Assembly (NCBI GenBank): GCA_023415035.1
Contig: JAEZLX010000033.1
Span: 1-30,436 of the forward strand
Length of the DNA stretch: 30,436 nucleotides
DNA from: Pseudomonadota bacterium
Lineage (GTDB): Bacteria; Pseudomonadota; Gammaproteobacteria; Burkholderiales; Burkholderiaceae_C
Direction of reading: 5' to 3'
In this document: piece by piece, positions 15,583 to 23,682 of the stretch
Layout: every line of letters begins with the position of its first letter
Position numbering within the stretch: the first letter of the stretch is position 1
Notes under the pieces: model-generated
Seen by the model: only the letters and a program-made list of their open reading frames with translations
Told to the model about the DNA's origin: nothing
Databases searched by the model: none
Program-made: the position numbers and the translations under genes

Positions 15583-16898
15583 GCTCGATCGCCATGGCGG
15601 CCTCGATCTTCGGGGTGATGCTATTCCTGATGGCCATCCGCGTGCCAATCGCGGTGTCCATGTTCTGTGCCGGCGTATTCGGCTACATCTCACAGGTGGG
15701 CTGGCTGCCGTTTGCCAACAACCTCAATGGCGTCGCGTTTGCGCGCTTTGCCAGTTACGACCTGTCGGTGATTCCGCTGTTCATCCTGATGGGCAACTTC
15801 GCCACCCAGGGCGGCATCTCCAAGGCGCTGTTCGAGCTTGCCGCTGCCATCATGGGCCGCTTCAAGGGCGGTCTGGCCATGGCCTCGGTGCTGGCCGCGG
15901 CCGGTTTTGGCGCCATCTGTGGCTCGTCGGTGGCCACGGCCGCGACGATCACCTCGGTGGCTTTGCCCGAGATGAAGCGCCACGGCTACTCGGGCCGGCT
16001 GGCCACGGGCACGCTGGCCGCCGGCGGCACGCTGGGCATCCTGATCCCGCCGTCGGTTCCGCTGGTGATCTACGCGATCCTGGCCGAGCAGAACATCGCC
16101 AAGCTGTTCGCGGCGGCCATGATCCCCGGCCTTATCGCCGTGACGGGCTACATCCTGGCCATCGGTCTGTACGTGCGCCTGTTCCCGGGACATGCACCAT
16201 CCGATGTCAGTGAACGTCCCAGGGTGACGTGGCGCATGGTCATGAGCGTGGCACCGATTGCGGTGGTGTTCGTGATCGTGTTCGGCGGCATCTACGGCGG
16301 CCTGTTCACGCCCACCGAAGGTGCGGGCGTAGGGGCGGCGGCGACCTTCGTCGCGGCCCTGCTCAAGCGAGAGCTGACCTGGGCGAAGACCAAGGACTGC
16401 TTTTACGCGACGGCGGCGGCCAGCGCCATGATCTTCCTGATCTTCATTGGCGCTGACCTGATGAACTCCGCATTGGCGCTGACGCAGGTGCCCGGCATGC
16501 TGGCCGAGATGATCAACAACCTGGGCCTGTCACCGCTGATGGTGGTGACGGTGATCCTGCTGTTCTATGTGGTGTCCGGCGCCTTCATGGACGAGCTGTC
16601 GGTGATCATGCTCACCGTGCCGATCTTTTTCCCGGTGATCATGTCCATGGACTTCGGCCTGACCCAGGAATCGACGGCGATCTGGTTCGGCATCATGATC
16701 CTGATGACGGTGGGCTTCGGCCTGCTGTCGCCGCCGGTGGGCCTGAACGTGTACATCGTCAACGGCATGGCCAAGGACGTGCCGATCAAGGAAAGCTACA
16801 AGGGTGTGCTGCCCTTCCTGGCCAGCGACGTGGTGCGCACCACGCTGCTGCTGTTGTTCCCGTCGCTGTCCTTGTGGTTCGTGCAGTTCGTTCAGTGA
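15579..16898 (+). CDS. TRAP transporter large permease subunit, DctM family
   Basis: 439 residues, close to the family norm, hydrophobic throughout with about 12 membrane segments. The conserved stretch GGTLGILIPPSVPLVIYAIL lies at about 149-168, and FTPTEGAGVGAAATF and a C-terminal LLSPPVGLNVYIVNG are further family landmarks. It translocates the acid, usually in symport with sodium, after delivery by the DctP protein. A strong terminator follows six bases after its stop, so P-Q-M form a closed transcription unit with or without the upstream amidohydrolase. Confidence 0.93.
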   Translation: MSSIAMAASIFGVMLFLMAIRVPIAVSMFCAGVFGYISQVGWLPFANNLNGVAFARFASYDLSVIPLFILMGNFATQGGISKALFELAAAIMGRFKGGLAMASVLAAAGFGAICGSSVATAATITSVALPEMKRHGYSGRLATGTLAAGGTLGILIPPSVPLVIYAILAEQNIAKLFAAAMIPGLIAVTGYILAIGLYVRLFPGHAPSDVSERPRVTWRMVMSVAPIAVVFVIVFGGIYGGLFTPTEGAGVGAAATFVAALLKRELTWAKTKDCFYATAAASAMIFLIFIGADLMNSALALTQVPGMLAEMINNLGLSPLMVVTVILLFYVVSGAFMDELSVIMLTVPIFFPVIMSMDFGLTQESTAIWFGIMILMTVGFGLLSPPVGLNVYIVNGMAKDVPIKESYKGVLPFLASDVVRTTLLLLFPSLSLWFVQFVQ

Positions 16899-16903
16899 TT
16901 CAC

Positions 16904-16935
16904 CCGGCCGCCGGTTCCACCGGTGGCCGGTTTTT
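16904..16935 (+). terminator. Rho-independent terminator after the TRAP genes
   Basis: CCGGCCGCCGG (16904-16914), loop TTCCA, CCGGTGGCCGG (16920-16930): an 11-bp stem with a single GU pair, followed at once by TTTTT (16931-16935). Confidence 0.85.
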
Positions 16936-16968
16936 CATGGCCAAGCATTGAAGAAAAGAGGAGACCAC

Positions 16969-17961
16969 ATGCATTCCCTCCCATCTGCAAGCCGACGTCT
17001 GCTGGTCTGCGGGGCTGTCGCCGCAGGGCTTCTGGGCCCTGTTTCTGCCGCCCTGGCGCAGGAAGCCTTTCCCTCCAAGCCGCTGCGCATCGTGGTGCCC
17101 TTCGGCCCCGGTGGGGTTGGTGACCTGACGGCGCGCATCGTGGCGGCCGAACTGTCCAAGTCGCTGGGGCAGTCCGTCACGATCGAGAACCGGCCCGGTG
17201 CCGGTGGCGTGGTTGCCGCCGAAACCGTGGCCCGTTCGGCGCCCGACGGCCACACCATGTTCCTGATGTCGAACGGATCGGCCGTCACGGCCAGCCTGTT
17301 CAAGAGCCTGCCGTTCGACATGGTCAAGGACTTCACGCCGGTGTCCACGCTCGGCTACTTCGACATCGCCGTCGTCGTGCCGACCGACTCGCCGTTCAAG
17401 ACGCTGGGCGAGCTGGTGGCCTACGGCAAGGCCAATCCGGACAAGCTCAACATCGGCAGCATCAACATCGGCAGCACGCAGAACTTGGCAGCCGAGCTGT
17501 TCAAGTCGACCGCTGGTATCCGAGCCCAGATCATCCCCTTCAACGGTTCACCGGCGCTGATCGGCGCGCTGCGTGGCAAGCAGGTGGATGTCGGGGTCGA
17601 GATCCTGGCGCCGGTGCTGTCGCAGATCAAGGGCGGCGCGTTCCGCGCGCTGGCCGTCACCAGCCAAAAGCGCTCGGTGGTGCTGCCCGACGTGTCTACC
17701 GCCGAGGAGGCCGGCGTCAAGGGCTACGTGGCTTCGTCCTGGAACGGGCTGGCCGTGCCGGCGCGCACGCCCCGCGCGGTGGTCGAGCGTCTGAACCGCG
17801 ACATCGTCACGGTCCTGGCCAACCCGGAAGTGCGTCAAAAGCTTCTGGCGCTGAACATCGACGCGCAGTCGAGCACACCCGAGCAGAACGCCGAGCTGCT
17901 GGTCAGCGATATCAAGCGCTGGTCCGAGGTGATCGAGCGCGCCGGCATCGAGAAGCAGTAA
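16969..17961 (+). CDS. Bug/TctC-family periplasmic binding protein (orphan)
   Basis: 330 residues. The signal peptide ends at about ALA/QE (residue 30), and mature sequence opens FPSKPLRIVVPFGPGGVGDL, the beta1-loop motif of Bug proteins that grips a carboxylate; ENRPGAGGVVAAETVA is the second family landmark. GAGGAG precedes the ATG at 16969; the frame is open further upstream only across the terminator. No TctA/TctB membrane subunits are nearby, as is usual for the many orphan Bug proteins of Burkholderiales. It may feed another TctAB pair encoded elsewhere, as TphC and IphC do for phthalate isomers, or act in sensing. It comes after a terminator and so needs its own promoter or readthrough. 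Confidence 0.92.
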   Translation: MHSLPSASRRLLVCGAVAAGLLGPVSAALAQEAFPSKPLRIVVPFGPGGVGDLTARIVAAELSKSLGQSVTIENRPGAGGVVAAETVARSAPDGHTMFLMSNGSAVTASLFKSLPFDMVKDFTPVSTLGYFDIAVVVPTDSPFKTLGELVAYGKANPDKLNIGSINIGSTQNLAAELFKSTAGIRAQIIPFNGSPALIGALRGKQVDVGVEILAPVLSQIKGGAFRALAVTSQKRSVVLPDVSTAEEAGVKGYVASSWNGLAVPARTPRAVVERLNRDIVTVLANPEVRQKLLALNIDAQSSTPEQNAELLVSDIKRWSEVIERAGIEKQ

Positions 17962-17979
17962 GCACAGGCGGGTAAGCGG

Positions 17980-18882
17980 ATGTCAGGTCGTTTTTCGCTG
18001 GGCGTGGTCGGCTATGGCGAGGTCGGCCGCATCTTCACTGCCGGTCTCGGTCCGCAGGCGGACTGGACCGGTGCCTGGGATCTCAAGTTCGCCGATCCGG
18101 CCGCGCGCGACGAACCGCTGGCGCATGCCGCCAGCCGTGGCATCGAGGCCTGTGCCGGCGTGGCTGAGCTGTGTGCCAGGGCCACGCTGATCATCTCGGC
18201 TGTCACCGCGTCCAATACTCTGGCCGTGGCGCGTGAGGTGGCGGCACACATCCGTCCGGGCAGCTTTTTCCTGGACCTCAATTCCGCCTCGCCGGGCACC
18301 AAGCAGGAGGCGGCGGCGCTCATCGATGCCGCGGGGGCGCATTACGTCGAGGCTGGCGTCATGACCTCGGTGCCGCCTTACGGCATCAAGGTGCCCATGC
18401 TGCTGGGCGGTCCGCACGCTGCTGCCCTGCAGCCGCGCCTGGCCGCGCTGGGCATGGACACTCAGGTGACCAGCGACCGCCTGGGGGTGGCCTCTGCCAC
18501 CAAGATGTGCCGCAGCGTGATGATCAAGGGGCTGGAGGCCCTGGTGATCGAGAGCTACGCCGCGGCTCGCCACTACGGCGTCGAGGAGGCGATGATCGCC
18601 ACCCTGCAGGAAACCTTCCCCGGCATCGACTGGACGAAGCAGGGGGCCTACTTTTTCAGCCGCGTGGCCCAGCACGGCCGCCGCCGCGCCGAGGAGATGC
18701 GCGAAGTGGCGCGCACGGTGCGTGAAGCCGGTTTCGAGCCGACCATGGCATCGGCCATTGCCGAGAAGCACGACTGGATGGCGAAGCAGTCCCAGGCGGG
18801 TCGTTTCACCGGGCTGGGCGCAGCGCCTGTTTGGCAGGACTATGCCGACCGGCTGCTGGGCAGGCCCGCCGCCAACGACTGA
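17980..18882 (+). CDS. NAD(P)-binding 6-phosphogluconate-dehydrogenase-like protein with DUF1932 C-terminus
   Basis: 300 residues. The Rossmann motif is GYGEVG (11-16) in LGVVGYGEVGRIFTAGL; the N-terminal half follows the beta-hydroxyacid dehydrogenase plan (DLNSASPGTKQEAAALI, VEAGVMTSVPPYG). The C-terminal half holds SATKMCRSVMIKGLEALVIE, typical of the DUF1932 group, with the conserved Lys but Arg where classic members have Asn. It starts 18 nt after the Bug gene and is followed 21 nt later by the carrier gene. Relatives recur in aromatic-degradation neighbourhoods, but I do not know a substrate. A dehydrogenase or decarboxylating dehydrogenase acting on a hydroxy acid is the family expectation. 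Confidence 0.82.
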   Translation: MSGRFSLGVVGYGEVGRIFTAGLGPQADWTGAWDLKFADPAARDEPLAHAASRGIEACAGVAELCARATLIISAVTASNTLAVAREVAAHIRPGSFFLDLNSASPGTKQEAAALIDAAGAHYVEAGVMTSVPPYGIKVPMLLGGPHAAALQPRLAALGMDTQVTSDRLGVASATKMCRSVMIKGLEALVIESYAAARHYGVEEAMIATLQETFPGIDWTKQGAYFFSRVAQHGRRRAEEMREVARTVREAGFEPTMASAIAEKHDWMAKQSQAGRFTGLGAAPVWQDYADRLLGRPAAND

Positions 18883-18903
18883 TCTTTCCCCTTCTTTTCA
18901 CGC

Positions 18904-19875
18904 ATGCTCGACATCCTGGCCATCACCGGCCCCATCTATCTGTGCGTCCTGGCCGGCTATGCGGCCGTCCGGTGGGGCATGTTCAGCAAGGCCGACATGC
19001 GCGTGTTCGGCCGCTTCGTGCTGGACGTGTCCCTGCCTGCGCTGCTGTTCTATGCGCTGGCCTCTCGGCCGTTGTCGGACGTGCTGCGCCCGGGCTACCT
19101 GCTGGTCTACACCGCAGGCTCGCTGCTCGTCCTGGGAGGCGGCCTGCTGTGGTCGTGGAAGATGCGCGGGCGCACGCTGACCGAGAGCGCGTACATGGCC
19201 ATGGGCATGACCTGCTCCAACAGCGGCTTCGTGGGCTACCCGCTGATGCTGCTGCTGTTCGGCCCGCTGGGAGGCGTGATCCTGGCGCTGAACTTCATCA
19301 TAGAGAATCTGATCAAGCTGCCGCTGCTGATTGCCCTGGCCGATGCGGGTGCGCACGAGGGCCCGCGTCAGACGGTGCTCCAGGTGATCCGGCAGACGCT
19401 GGCGCGGCTGGCGCGCAATCCCATCATCATCGGCATCGTGCTCGGCTGCGCTGTGGCTATTTCCGGCTGGCAGCTGCCCGCGGTGCTCTCGCGCGCGGTC
19501 ACGCTGTTTTCGGGTGCGGCCGGCGGCCTGGCGCTTTTCATCATTGGCGGCAGCCTTTCGGGTCTGAAGCTCCAGGGGATGCGCTCGCAGGTGGCGCAAG
19601 TCGCGGTGGGCAAGCTGCTGCTGCATCCTGCCGCCATCTGGGCCGTCATCGCGCTGTTCGGGCTGATGGGCCTGCCGGTGCCCACGGGTGAGCTGAAGGT
19701 GGCGGCCGTGCTGTCGGCGGCAATGCCCATGCTGGGCGTCTATTCGGTGCTTGCCCAGCGCCATGGTCACGAGGAATTCACCTCGGCAGCCCTGCTGGTG
19801 ACCACCGGCCTGTCCTTCTTCTCGATCAGCGCCATCCTCTGGCTGATGCGCCACAGCACCGGCTGGCTGAGCTGA
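18904..19875 (+). CDS. AEC-family (auxin efflux carrier/MdcF-like) transporter
   Basis: 323 residues with about ten membrane segments in two halves. The first helix ILAITGPIYLCVLAGYAAVR, the conserved CSNSGFVGYPLML stretch near residue 105 and a central polar loop (about 150-165) are AEC features. Family members move malonate, other small acids or auxin-like compounds, in either direction. It ends a plus-strand unit of Bug protein, dehydrogenase and carrier and converges on the LysR gene 11 nt away. Direction and substrate are not predictable; an aromatic or dicarboxylic acid fits the surroundings. Confidence 0.87.
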   Translation: MLDILAITGPIYLCVLAGYAAVRWGMFSKADMRVFGRFVLDVSLPALLFYALASRPLSDVLRPGYLLVYTAGSLLVLGGGLLWSWKMRGRTLTESAYMAMGMTCSNSGFVGYPLMLLLFGPLGGVILALNFIIENLIKLPLLIALADAGAHEGPRQTVLQVIRQTLARLARNPIIIGIVLGCAVAISGWQLPAVLSRAVTLFSGAAGGLALFIIGGSLSGLKLQGMRSQVAQVAVGKLLLHPAAIWAVIALFGLMGLPVPTGELKVAAVLSAAMPMLGVYSVLAQRHGHEEFTSAALLVTTGLSFFSISAILWLMRHSTGWLS

Positions 19876-19886
19876 TTGCTGACCGC

Positions 19887-20786
19887 TCAGTCGTAGGCCG
19901 TGATGACCTGGCGGATCAGGTCGATCGTGGCCTGCTGGGTCAGCGTGGCCGGGCGCTGTGAACTGGTGGCCAGCGACACGCGCGTTTTCAAGGGCGGCTC
20001 GATGCGCCGCATCCGGTAGGCGGACGGACGGATCGAGCGCGTCACCGCGTTGTGTGACAGCAGGGCGGCACCTGCGCCGTCGGCGACCAGGTCGAGGATG
20101 GCCGAAACCCCGTCGATTTCGAGCGCCACGATGGGACGCACGCCAATGGCGGCCATCTCCGACTCGATGTGCATGCGAAGCGCATTGGGCCGCGAGGGAA
20201 TGACCAGCGGCAGGCGCGCCACATCGGCCAGCGGCACGGGTGGAGGGGGGGGCTCTTCCGCCAGGCCCGGTGGCCGGGGCTCGACCAGCCAGAGCTCCTC
20301 GTCCAGCAGGGGAGAAATGTCCAGTTCGGGGGCCGGCTGGGCGTTGTAGAGCACGGCAATGTCCAGGCGGCCGGTGGCGAGCCACTCCTGCATGGGGGCC
20401 GAGAGGCCCTCCGTAATGGACAGGCTGGCTTCGGGCAGGCGTTCGCGGAACAGGCGCGTGAGGGCGACGGCATGCACGCGCGCCAGGCTGGGCGGCAGGC
20501 CGATGGCCACTCGGCCGGCGAGGGCACCGCGCACCCGGCCCAGTTCCTCCTTGGCGCGCTCGACCTGGTGCAGGATGCCCCGGCCGTGTTCGAGCAGGAG
20601 CTTGCCGGCGTCGGTGGGCGTGGCGCCGCGGCCGTTGCGCAGCAACAGGTTCTGGCGCAACTCCACCTCCAGCAGGCGGATCTGGCGTGAGAGGGCGGGT
20701 TGCGCCACATCCAGGGCCTGGGCCGCGCGGGTGAAGCTGCCCAGTTCGGCGACGCGAACAAAGTACTCCAGCTGCTTGAGGTCCAT
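19887..20786 (-). CDS. LysR-family transcriptional regulator, probably of the pmd operon
   Basis: 299 residues. The N-terminal helix-turn-helix is MDLKQLEYFVRVAELGSFTR and onward (ALDVAQPALSRQIRLLE), textbook LysR; the remainder is a two-lobed effector domain. I chose the ATG at 20786 because the family start lies there; an in-frame ATG at 20828 would add 14 unusual residues. It is divergent from pmdE across 197 nt, the standard arrangement for a LysR activator of an aromatic operon whose inducer is a pathway intermediate. It probably also represses itself. Regulation of pmd is inferred from position. Confidence 0.92.
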   Translation of the reverse strand: MDLKQLEYFVRVAELGSFTRAAQALDVAQPALSRQIRLLEVELRQNLLLRNGRGATPTDAGKLLLEHGRGILHQVERAKEELGRVRGALAGRVAIGLPPSLARVHAVALTRLFRERLPEASLSITEGLSAPMQEWLATGRLDIAVLYNAQPAPELDISPLLDEELWLVEPRPPGLAEEPPPPPVPLADVARLPLVIPSRPNALRMHIESEMAAIGVRPIVALEIDGVSAILDLVADGAGAALLSHNAVTRSIRPSAYRMRRIEPPLKTRVSLATSSQRPATLTQQATIDLIRQVITAYD

Positions 20787-20829
20787 GGAAAAAGGCGACT
20801 GATGCTGTCTATGCTTGGAATACCTCAAT

Positions 20830-20847
20830 CATAGTTATAAATATATG
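20830..20847 (+). promoter_or_regulatory. Candidate LysR-type binding site in the LysR-pmdE gap
   Basis: CATAGTTATAAATATATG is an imperfect AT-rich palindrome (12 of 18 positions symmetric, ends CATA/TATG) and holds T-N11-A spacing. It is the only strongly AT-rich stretch in the gap, about 43 bp from the LysR start and 137 bp from the pmdE start. It also contains a -10-like TATAAA, so it may instead be promoter sequence. Confidence 0.4.
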
Positions 20848-20878
20848 TTCTAGCTGATAGCGGACCGAAATGGTTGGA

Positions 20879-20907
20879 CGTGACAGGTGTCACGCCGACA
20901 ATCGGCG
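20879..20907 (+). promoter_or_regulatory. Two back-to-back perfect inverted repeats upstream of pmdE
   Basis: CGTGACA-GG-TGTCACG (20879-20894) and CGCCGA-CAA-TCGGCG (20893-20907) abut, sharing two bases. The first is operator-like (TGACA/TGTCA half-sites); the second is a short-loop hairpin. They lie 77-105 nt before the pmdE ATG, in either promoter or leader RNA. Confidence 0.45.
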
Positions 20908-20983
20908 CTGGACCGCGGTACGTCCGCGCGTGCGTGGCGACCTGCGGGCGCCGATTCCGATACCGACAGAGGAGCAACCGTTC

Positions 20984-22030
20984 ATGAGTCAGACAAACCC
21001 CCTGATCATCGACTGCCATGGTCACTACACCACGGCACCCAAGGCGCTGGAGAACTGGCGCAACCAGCAGATCGCCGGCATCAAGGATCCGGCGCTCATG
21101 CCCAAGGTCGCCGACCTGAAGATCAGCGACGACGAACTGCGCGAGTCGATCGAGCTGAACCAGCTGCGCCTGATGAAGGAACGCGGCTCGGACATCACGC
21201 TGTTCTCGCCGCGCGCCAGCTTCATGGCCCACCACATCGGTGACTTCAATGTCTCCAGCACCTGGGCCGCGATCTGCAACGAGCTGTGCTACCGCGTTTC
21301 GCAGCTGTTCCCCGACAACTTCGTGCCTGTGGCCATGCTGCCGCAAAGTCCCGGCGTCGATCCGGCCACCTGCATTCCCGAGATGGAGAAGTGCATCAAG
21401 GAATACGGCGCCGTGGGCATCAACCTGAACCCCGATCCCTCGGGTGGCCACTGGACCAGCCCGCCGCTGACGGACCGCCACTGGTACCCGATCTATGAAA
21501 AGATGGTCGAGTACGACGTGCCGGCCATGATCCACGTGAGCACCAGCTGCAACGCCTGCTTCCACACCACGGGTGCGCACTACATCAACGCCGACACCAC
21601 GGCCATCATGCAGCTGATCCAGGGCGACCTGTTCAAGGACTTCCCGTCACTGCGTTTCATCATTCCCCACGGCGGCGGCGCCGCGCCCTACCACTGGGGC
21701 CGTTACCGCGGCCTGGCCCAGGAGTTGAAGAAGCCCCTGCTGTCCGAGCACCTGCTCAAGAACATCTTCTTCGACACCTGCGTGTACCACCAGCCGGGCA
21801 TCGATCTGCTGACCAAGGTGATTCCGGTGGAGAACATCCTATTCGCCTCGGAGATGATCGGCGCGGTGCGCGGCATCGACCCCGAGACCGGCAACTACTA
21901 CGACGACACCAAGCGCTACGTGCAGGCCACGGCCAACCTCACCGAAGAGCAGCGCTACCAGGTCTACGAGGGCAACGTCCGACGTGTGTTCCCGCGCCTG
22001 GATGCGCGCCTGAAGGCCAAGGGCCTCTGA
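20984..22030 (+). CDS. pmdE: 4-Oxalomesaconate hydratase (PmdE/LigJ type)
   Basis: 348 residues, close to LigJ. An amidohydrolase-fold enzyme with the N-terminal metal motif HGH (His12, His14 in IIDCHGHYTTAPKAL), HVSTSCNACFHTTGAHY in the middle, and IIPHGGGAAPYHWGR with further metal or substrate ligands. It hydrates the enol form of 4-oxalomesaconate to 4-carboxy-4-hydroxy-2-oxoadipate in the protocatechuate 4,5-cleavage (and gallate) route. The ATG at 20984 follows AGAGGAG by about 8 nt. It is first in an operon whose order E-F-D-A-B-C equals the pmd order I recall from Comamonas, without the tautomerase pmdU and permease pmdK placed before E in that genus. Confidence 0.92.
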   Translation: MSQTNPLIIDCHGHYTTAPKALENWRNQQIAGIKDPALMPKVADLKISDDELRESIELNQLRLMKERGSDITLFSPRASFMAHHIGDFNVSSTWAAICNELCYRVSQLFPDNFVPVAMLPQSPGVDPATCIPEMEKCIKEYGAVGINLNPDPSGGHWTSPPLTDRHWYPIYEKMVEYDVPAMIHVSTSCNACFHTTGAHYINADTTAIMQLIQGDLFKDFPSLRFIIPHGGGAAPYHWGRYRGLAQELKKPLLSEHLLKNIFFDTCVYHQPGIDLLTKVIPVENILFASEMIGAVRGIDPETGNYYDDTKRYVQATANLTEEQRYQVYEGNVRRVFPRLDARLKAKGL

Positions 22031-22051
22031 TCATTCCAAGGAGAAACCGAC

Positions 22052-22735
22052 ATGTACGAACTAGGCGTTGTCTATCGCAACATCCAGCGCACCGACCGCG
22101 AAACCACCGATGCCCTGGGCGCCCTGGGATCGGCCACGGTGCACGAGGCCATGGGCCGCGTGGGCCTGATGAAGCCCTACATGCGTCCCATCTACCCGGG
22201 CGCCCAGGTGTCCGGCACGGCCGTGACGGTGTTGCTGCACCCCGGCGACAACTGGATGATGCACGTGGTCGCCGAGCAGATCCAGCCGGGCGACATCGTC
22301 GTGGCGGCCATCACCGCCGAATGCACCGATGGCTACTTCGGTGACCTGCTGGCCACGAGCTTCCAGGCGCGCGGCGCCCGTGCGCTGGTGATCGACGCTG
22401 GCGTGCGCGACGTCAAGACGCTCAAGGAAATGAACTTCCCGGTCTGGAGCAAGTGCATCAGCGCCAAGGGCACGATCAAGGCCACGCTGGGCTCGGTCAA
22501 CATCCCGGTGGTCTGTGCCGGCATGTGGGTCTCCCCCGGCGACGTGATCGTGGCCGACGACGACGGCGTGGTGTGCGTGCCGCGCGAGAAGGCGGCGGCC
22601 ACGCTGGAGGCTGCCCGCAAGCGCGAGGCCAACGAGGGTGAGAAGCGCGAGAAGCTCGCCTCGGGCGTGCTGGGCCTGGACATGTACAAGATGCGCGAGC
22701 CTCTGGCCGCCGCCGGCCTGAAGTACATCGACTGA
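22052..22735 (+). CDS. pmdF: 4-Carboxy-4-hydroxy-2-oxoadipate aldolase (PmdF/LigK type)
   Basis: 227 residues, the length of class II pyruvate aldolases of the RraA fold. The active-site segment is CTDGYFGDLLATSFQARGAR (91-110) followed by ALVIDAGVRD, with Arg119-Asp120 as the conserved metal/substrate pair. It cleaves 4-carboxy-4-hydroxy-2-oxoadipate to pyruvate and oxaloacetate, the last step of the pathway, and members also decarboxylate oxaloacetate. AAGGAG precedes the start; the gene lies 21 nt after pmdE and 13 nt before pmdD. Confidence 0.93.
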   Translation: MYELGVVYRNIQRTDRETTDALGALGSATVHEAMGRVGLMKPYMRPIYPGAQVSGTAVTVLLHPGDNWMMHVVAEQIQPGDIVVAAITAECTDGYFGDLLATSFQARGARALVIDAGVRDVKTLKEMNFPVWSKCISAKGTIKATLGSVNIPVVCAGMWVSPGDVIVADDDGVVCVPREKAAATLEAARKREANEGEKREKLASGVLGLDMYKMREPLAAAGLKYID

Positions 22736-22748
22736 ACGAGAGGCAAAC

Positions 22749-23681
22749 ATGAGCAAACCCACCACCGGAGACTTCACCAAGACCGCCGGCTGGCTCGACT
22801 GGTACACCGGCCCGAGCAAGCCAAAGTTCGAGCTGCCCGCAGGCGCCGTGGACGCACACTGCCACGTGTTCGGCCCGGGCGAGCAGTTCCCCTATGCGCC
22901 CGAGCGCAAGTACACGCCCTGTGACGCGTCCAAGGCCGAGCTGTTCGCGCTGCGCGACCACCTGGGTTTTTCGCGCAACGTGATCGTGCAGGCCACCTGC
23001 CACGGCGCCGACAACCGCGCCATGGTCGATGCCTGCCTCGCCTCGAACGGCAAAGCCCGCGGCGTGGCCACCGTGCGTCGCAGCGTGACCGACGAGGAGC
23101 TGCAGCAGCTGCATGACGCGGGCGTGCGCGGCGTGCGCTTCAACTTCGTCAAGCGCCTGGTCGACTTCACGCCCAAGGACGAGCTGATGGAGATCGCCGG
23201 CCGCATTGCCAAGCTCGGCTGGCACGTGGTGATCTATTTCGAGGCGGTGGACCTGCCCGAGCTGTGGGACTTCTTCACCAGCCTGCCCACCACCGTGGTG
23301 GTTGATCACATGGGCAGGCCCGACGTGTCCAAGCCGGTCGATGGCCCCGAGTTCGAGCTGTTCCTCAAGTTCATGCGCGAGAACCCGAACGTCTGGAGCA
23401 AGGTCAGCTGCCCCGAGCGCCTGTCCGTCACCGGCCCCAAGGCACTGGACGGCGAGCGCAACGCCTACCAGGACGTGGTGCCGTTTGCCCGCCGCGTGGT
23501 CGAGGAATTCCCCGACCGCGTTCTGTGGGGCACCGACTGGCCGCACCCGAACCTGAAGGAGCACATGCCAGACGACGGCCTGCTGGTGGACTTCATTCCG
23601 CACATCGCGCCCACGCCCGAGCTGCAGCAAAAGCTGCTGGTGACCAACCCGATGAAGCTCTACTGGCCCGAGGAGGTCTGA
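22749..23681 (+). CDS. pmdD: 2-Pyrone-4,6-dicarboxylate hydrolase (PmdD/LigI type)
   Basis: 310 residues of the amidohydrolase superfamily. VDAHCHVFGPGEQFPYAPER (34-53) gives the HxH pair (His37, His39) and the family-specific FGPxxxFPY stretch; VVDHMGRPD and WGTDWPHPN carry the later His and Asp. LigI works without a bound metal although it keeps the fold. It opens the lactone ring of 2-pyrone-4,6-dicarboxylate to 4-oxalomesaconate. Its stop is one base from the start of the dioxygenase alpha gene. Confidence 0.94.
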   Translation: MSKPTTGDFTKTAGWLDWYTGPSKPKFELPAGAVDAHCHVFGPGEQFPYAPERKYTPCDASKAELFALRDHLGFSRNVIVQATCHGADNRAMVDACLASNGKARGVATVRRSVTDEELQQLHDAGVRGVRFNFVKRLVDFTPKDELMEIAGRIAKLGWHVVIYFEAVDLPELWDFFTSLPTTVVVDHMGRPDVSKPVDGPEFELFLKFMRENPNVWSKVSCPERLSVTGPKALDGERNAYQDVVPFARRVVEEFPDRVLWGTDWPHPNLKEHMPDDGLLVDFIPHIAPTPELQQKLLVTNPMKLYWPEEV

Positions 23682-23682
23682 C

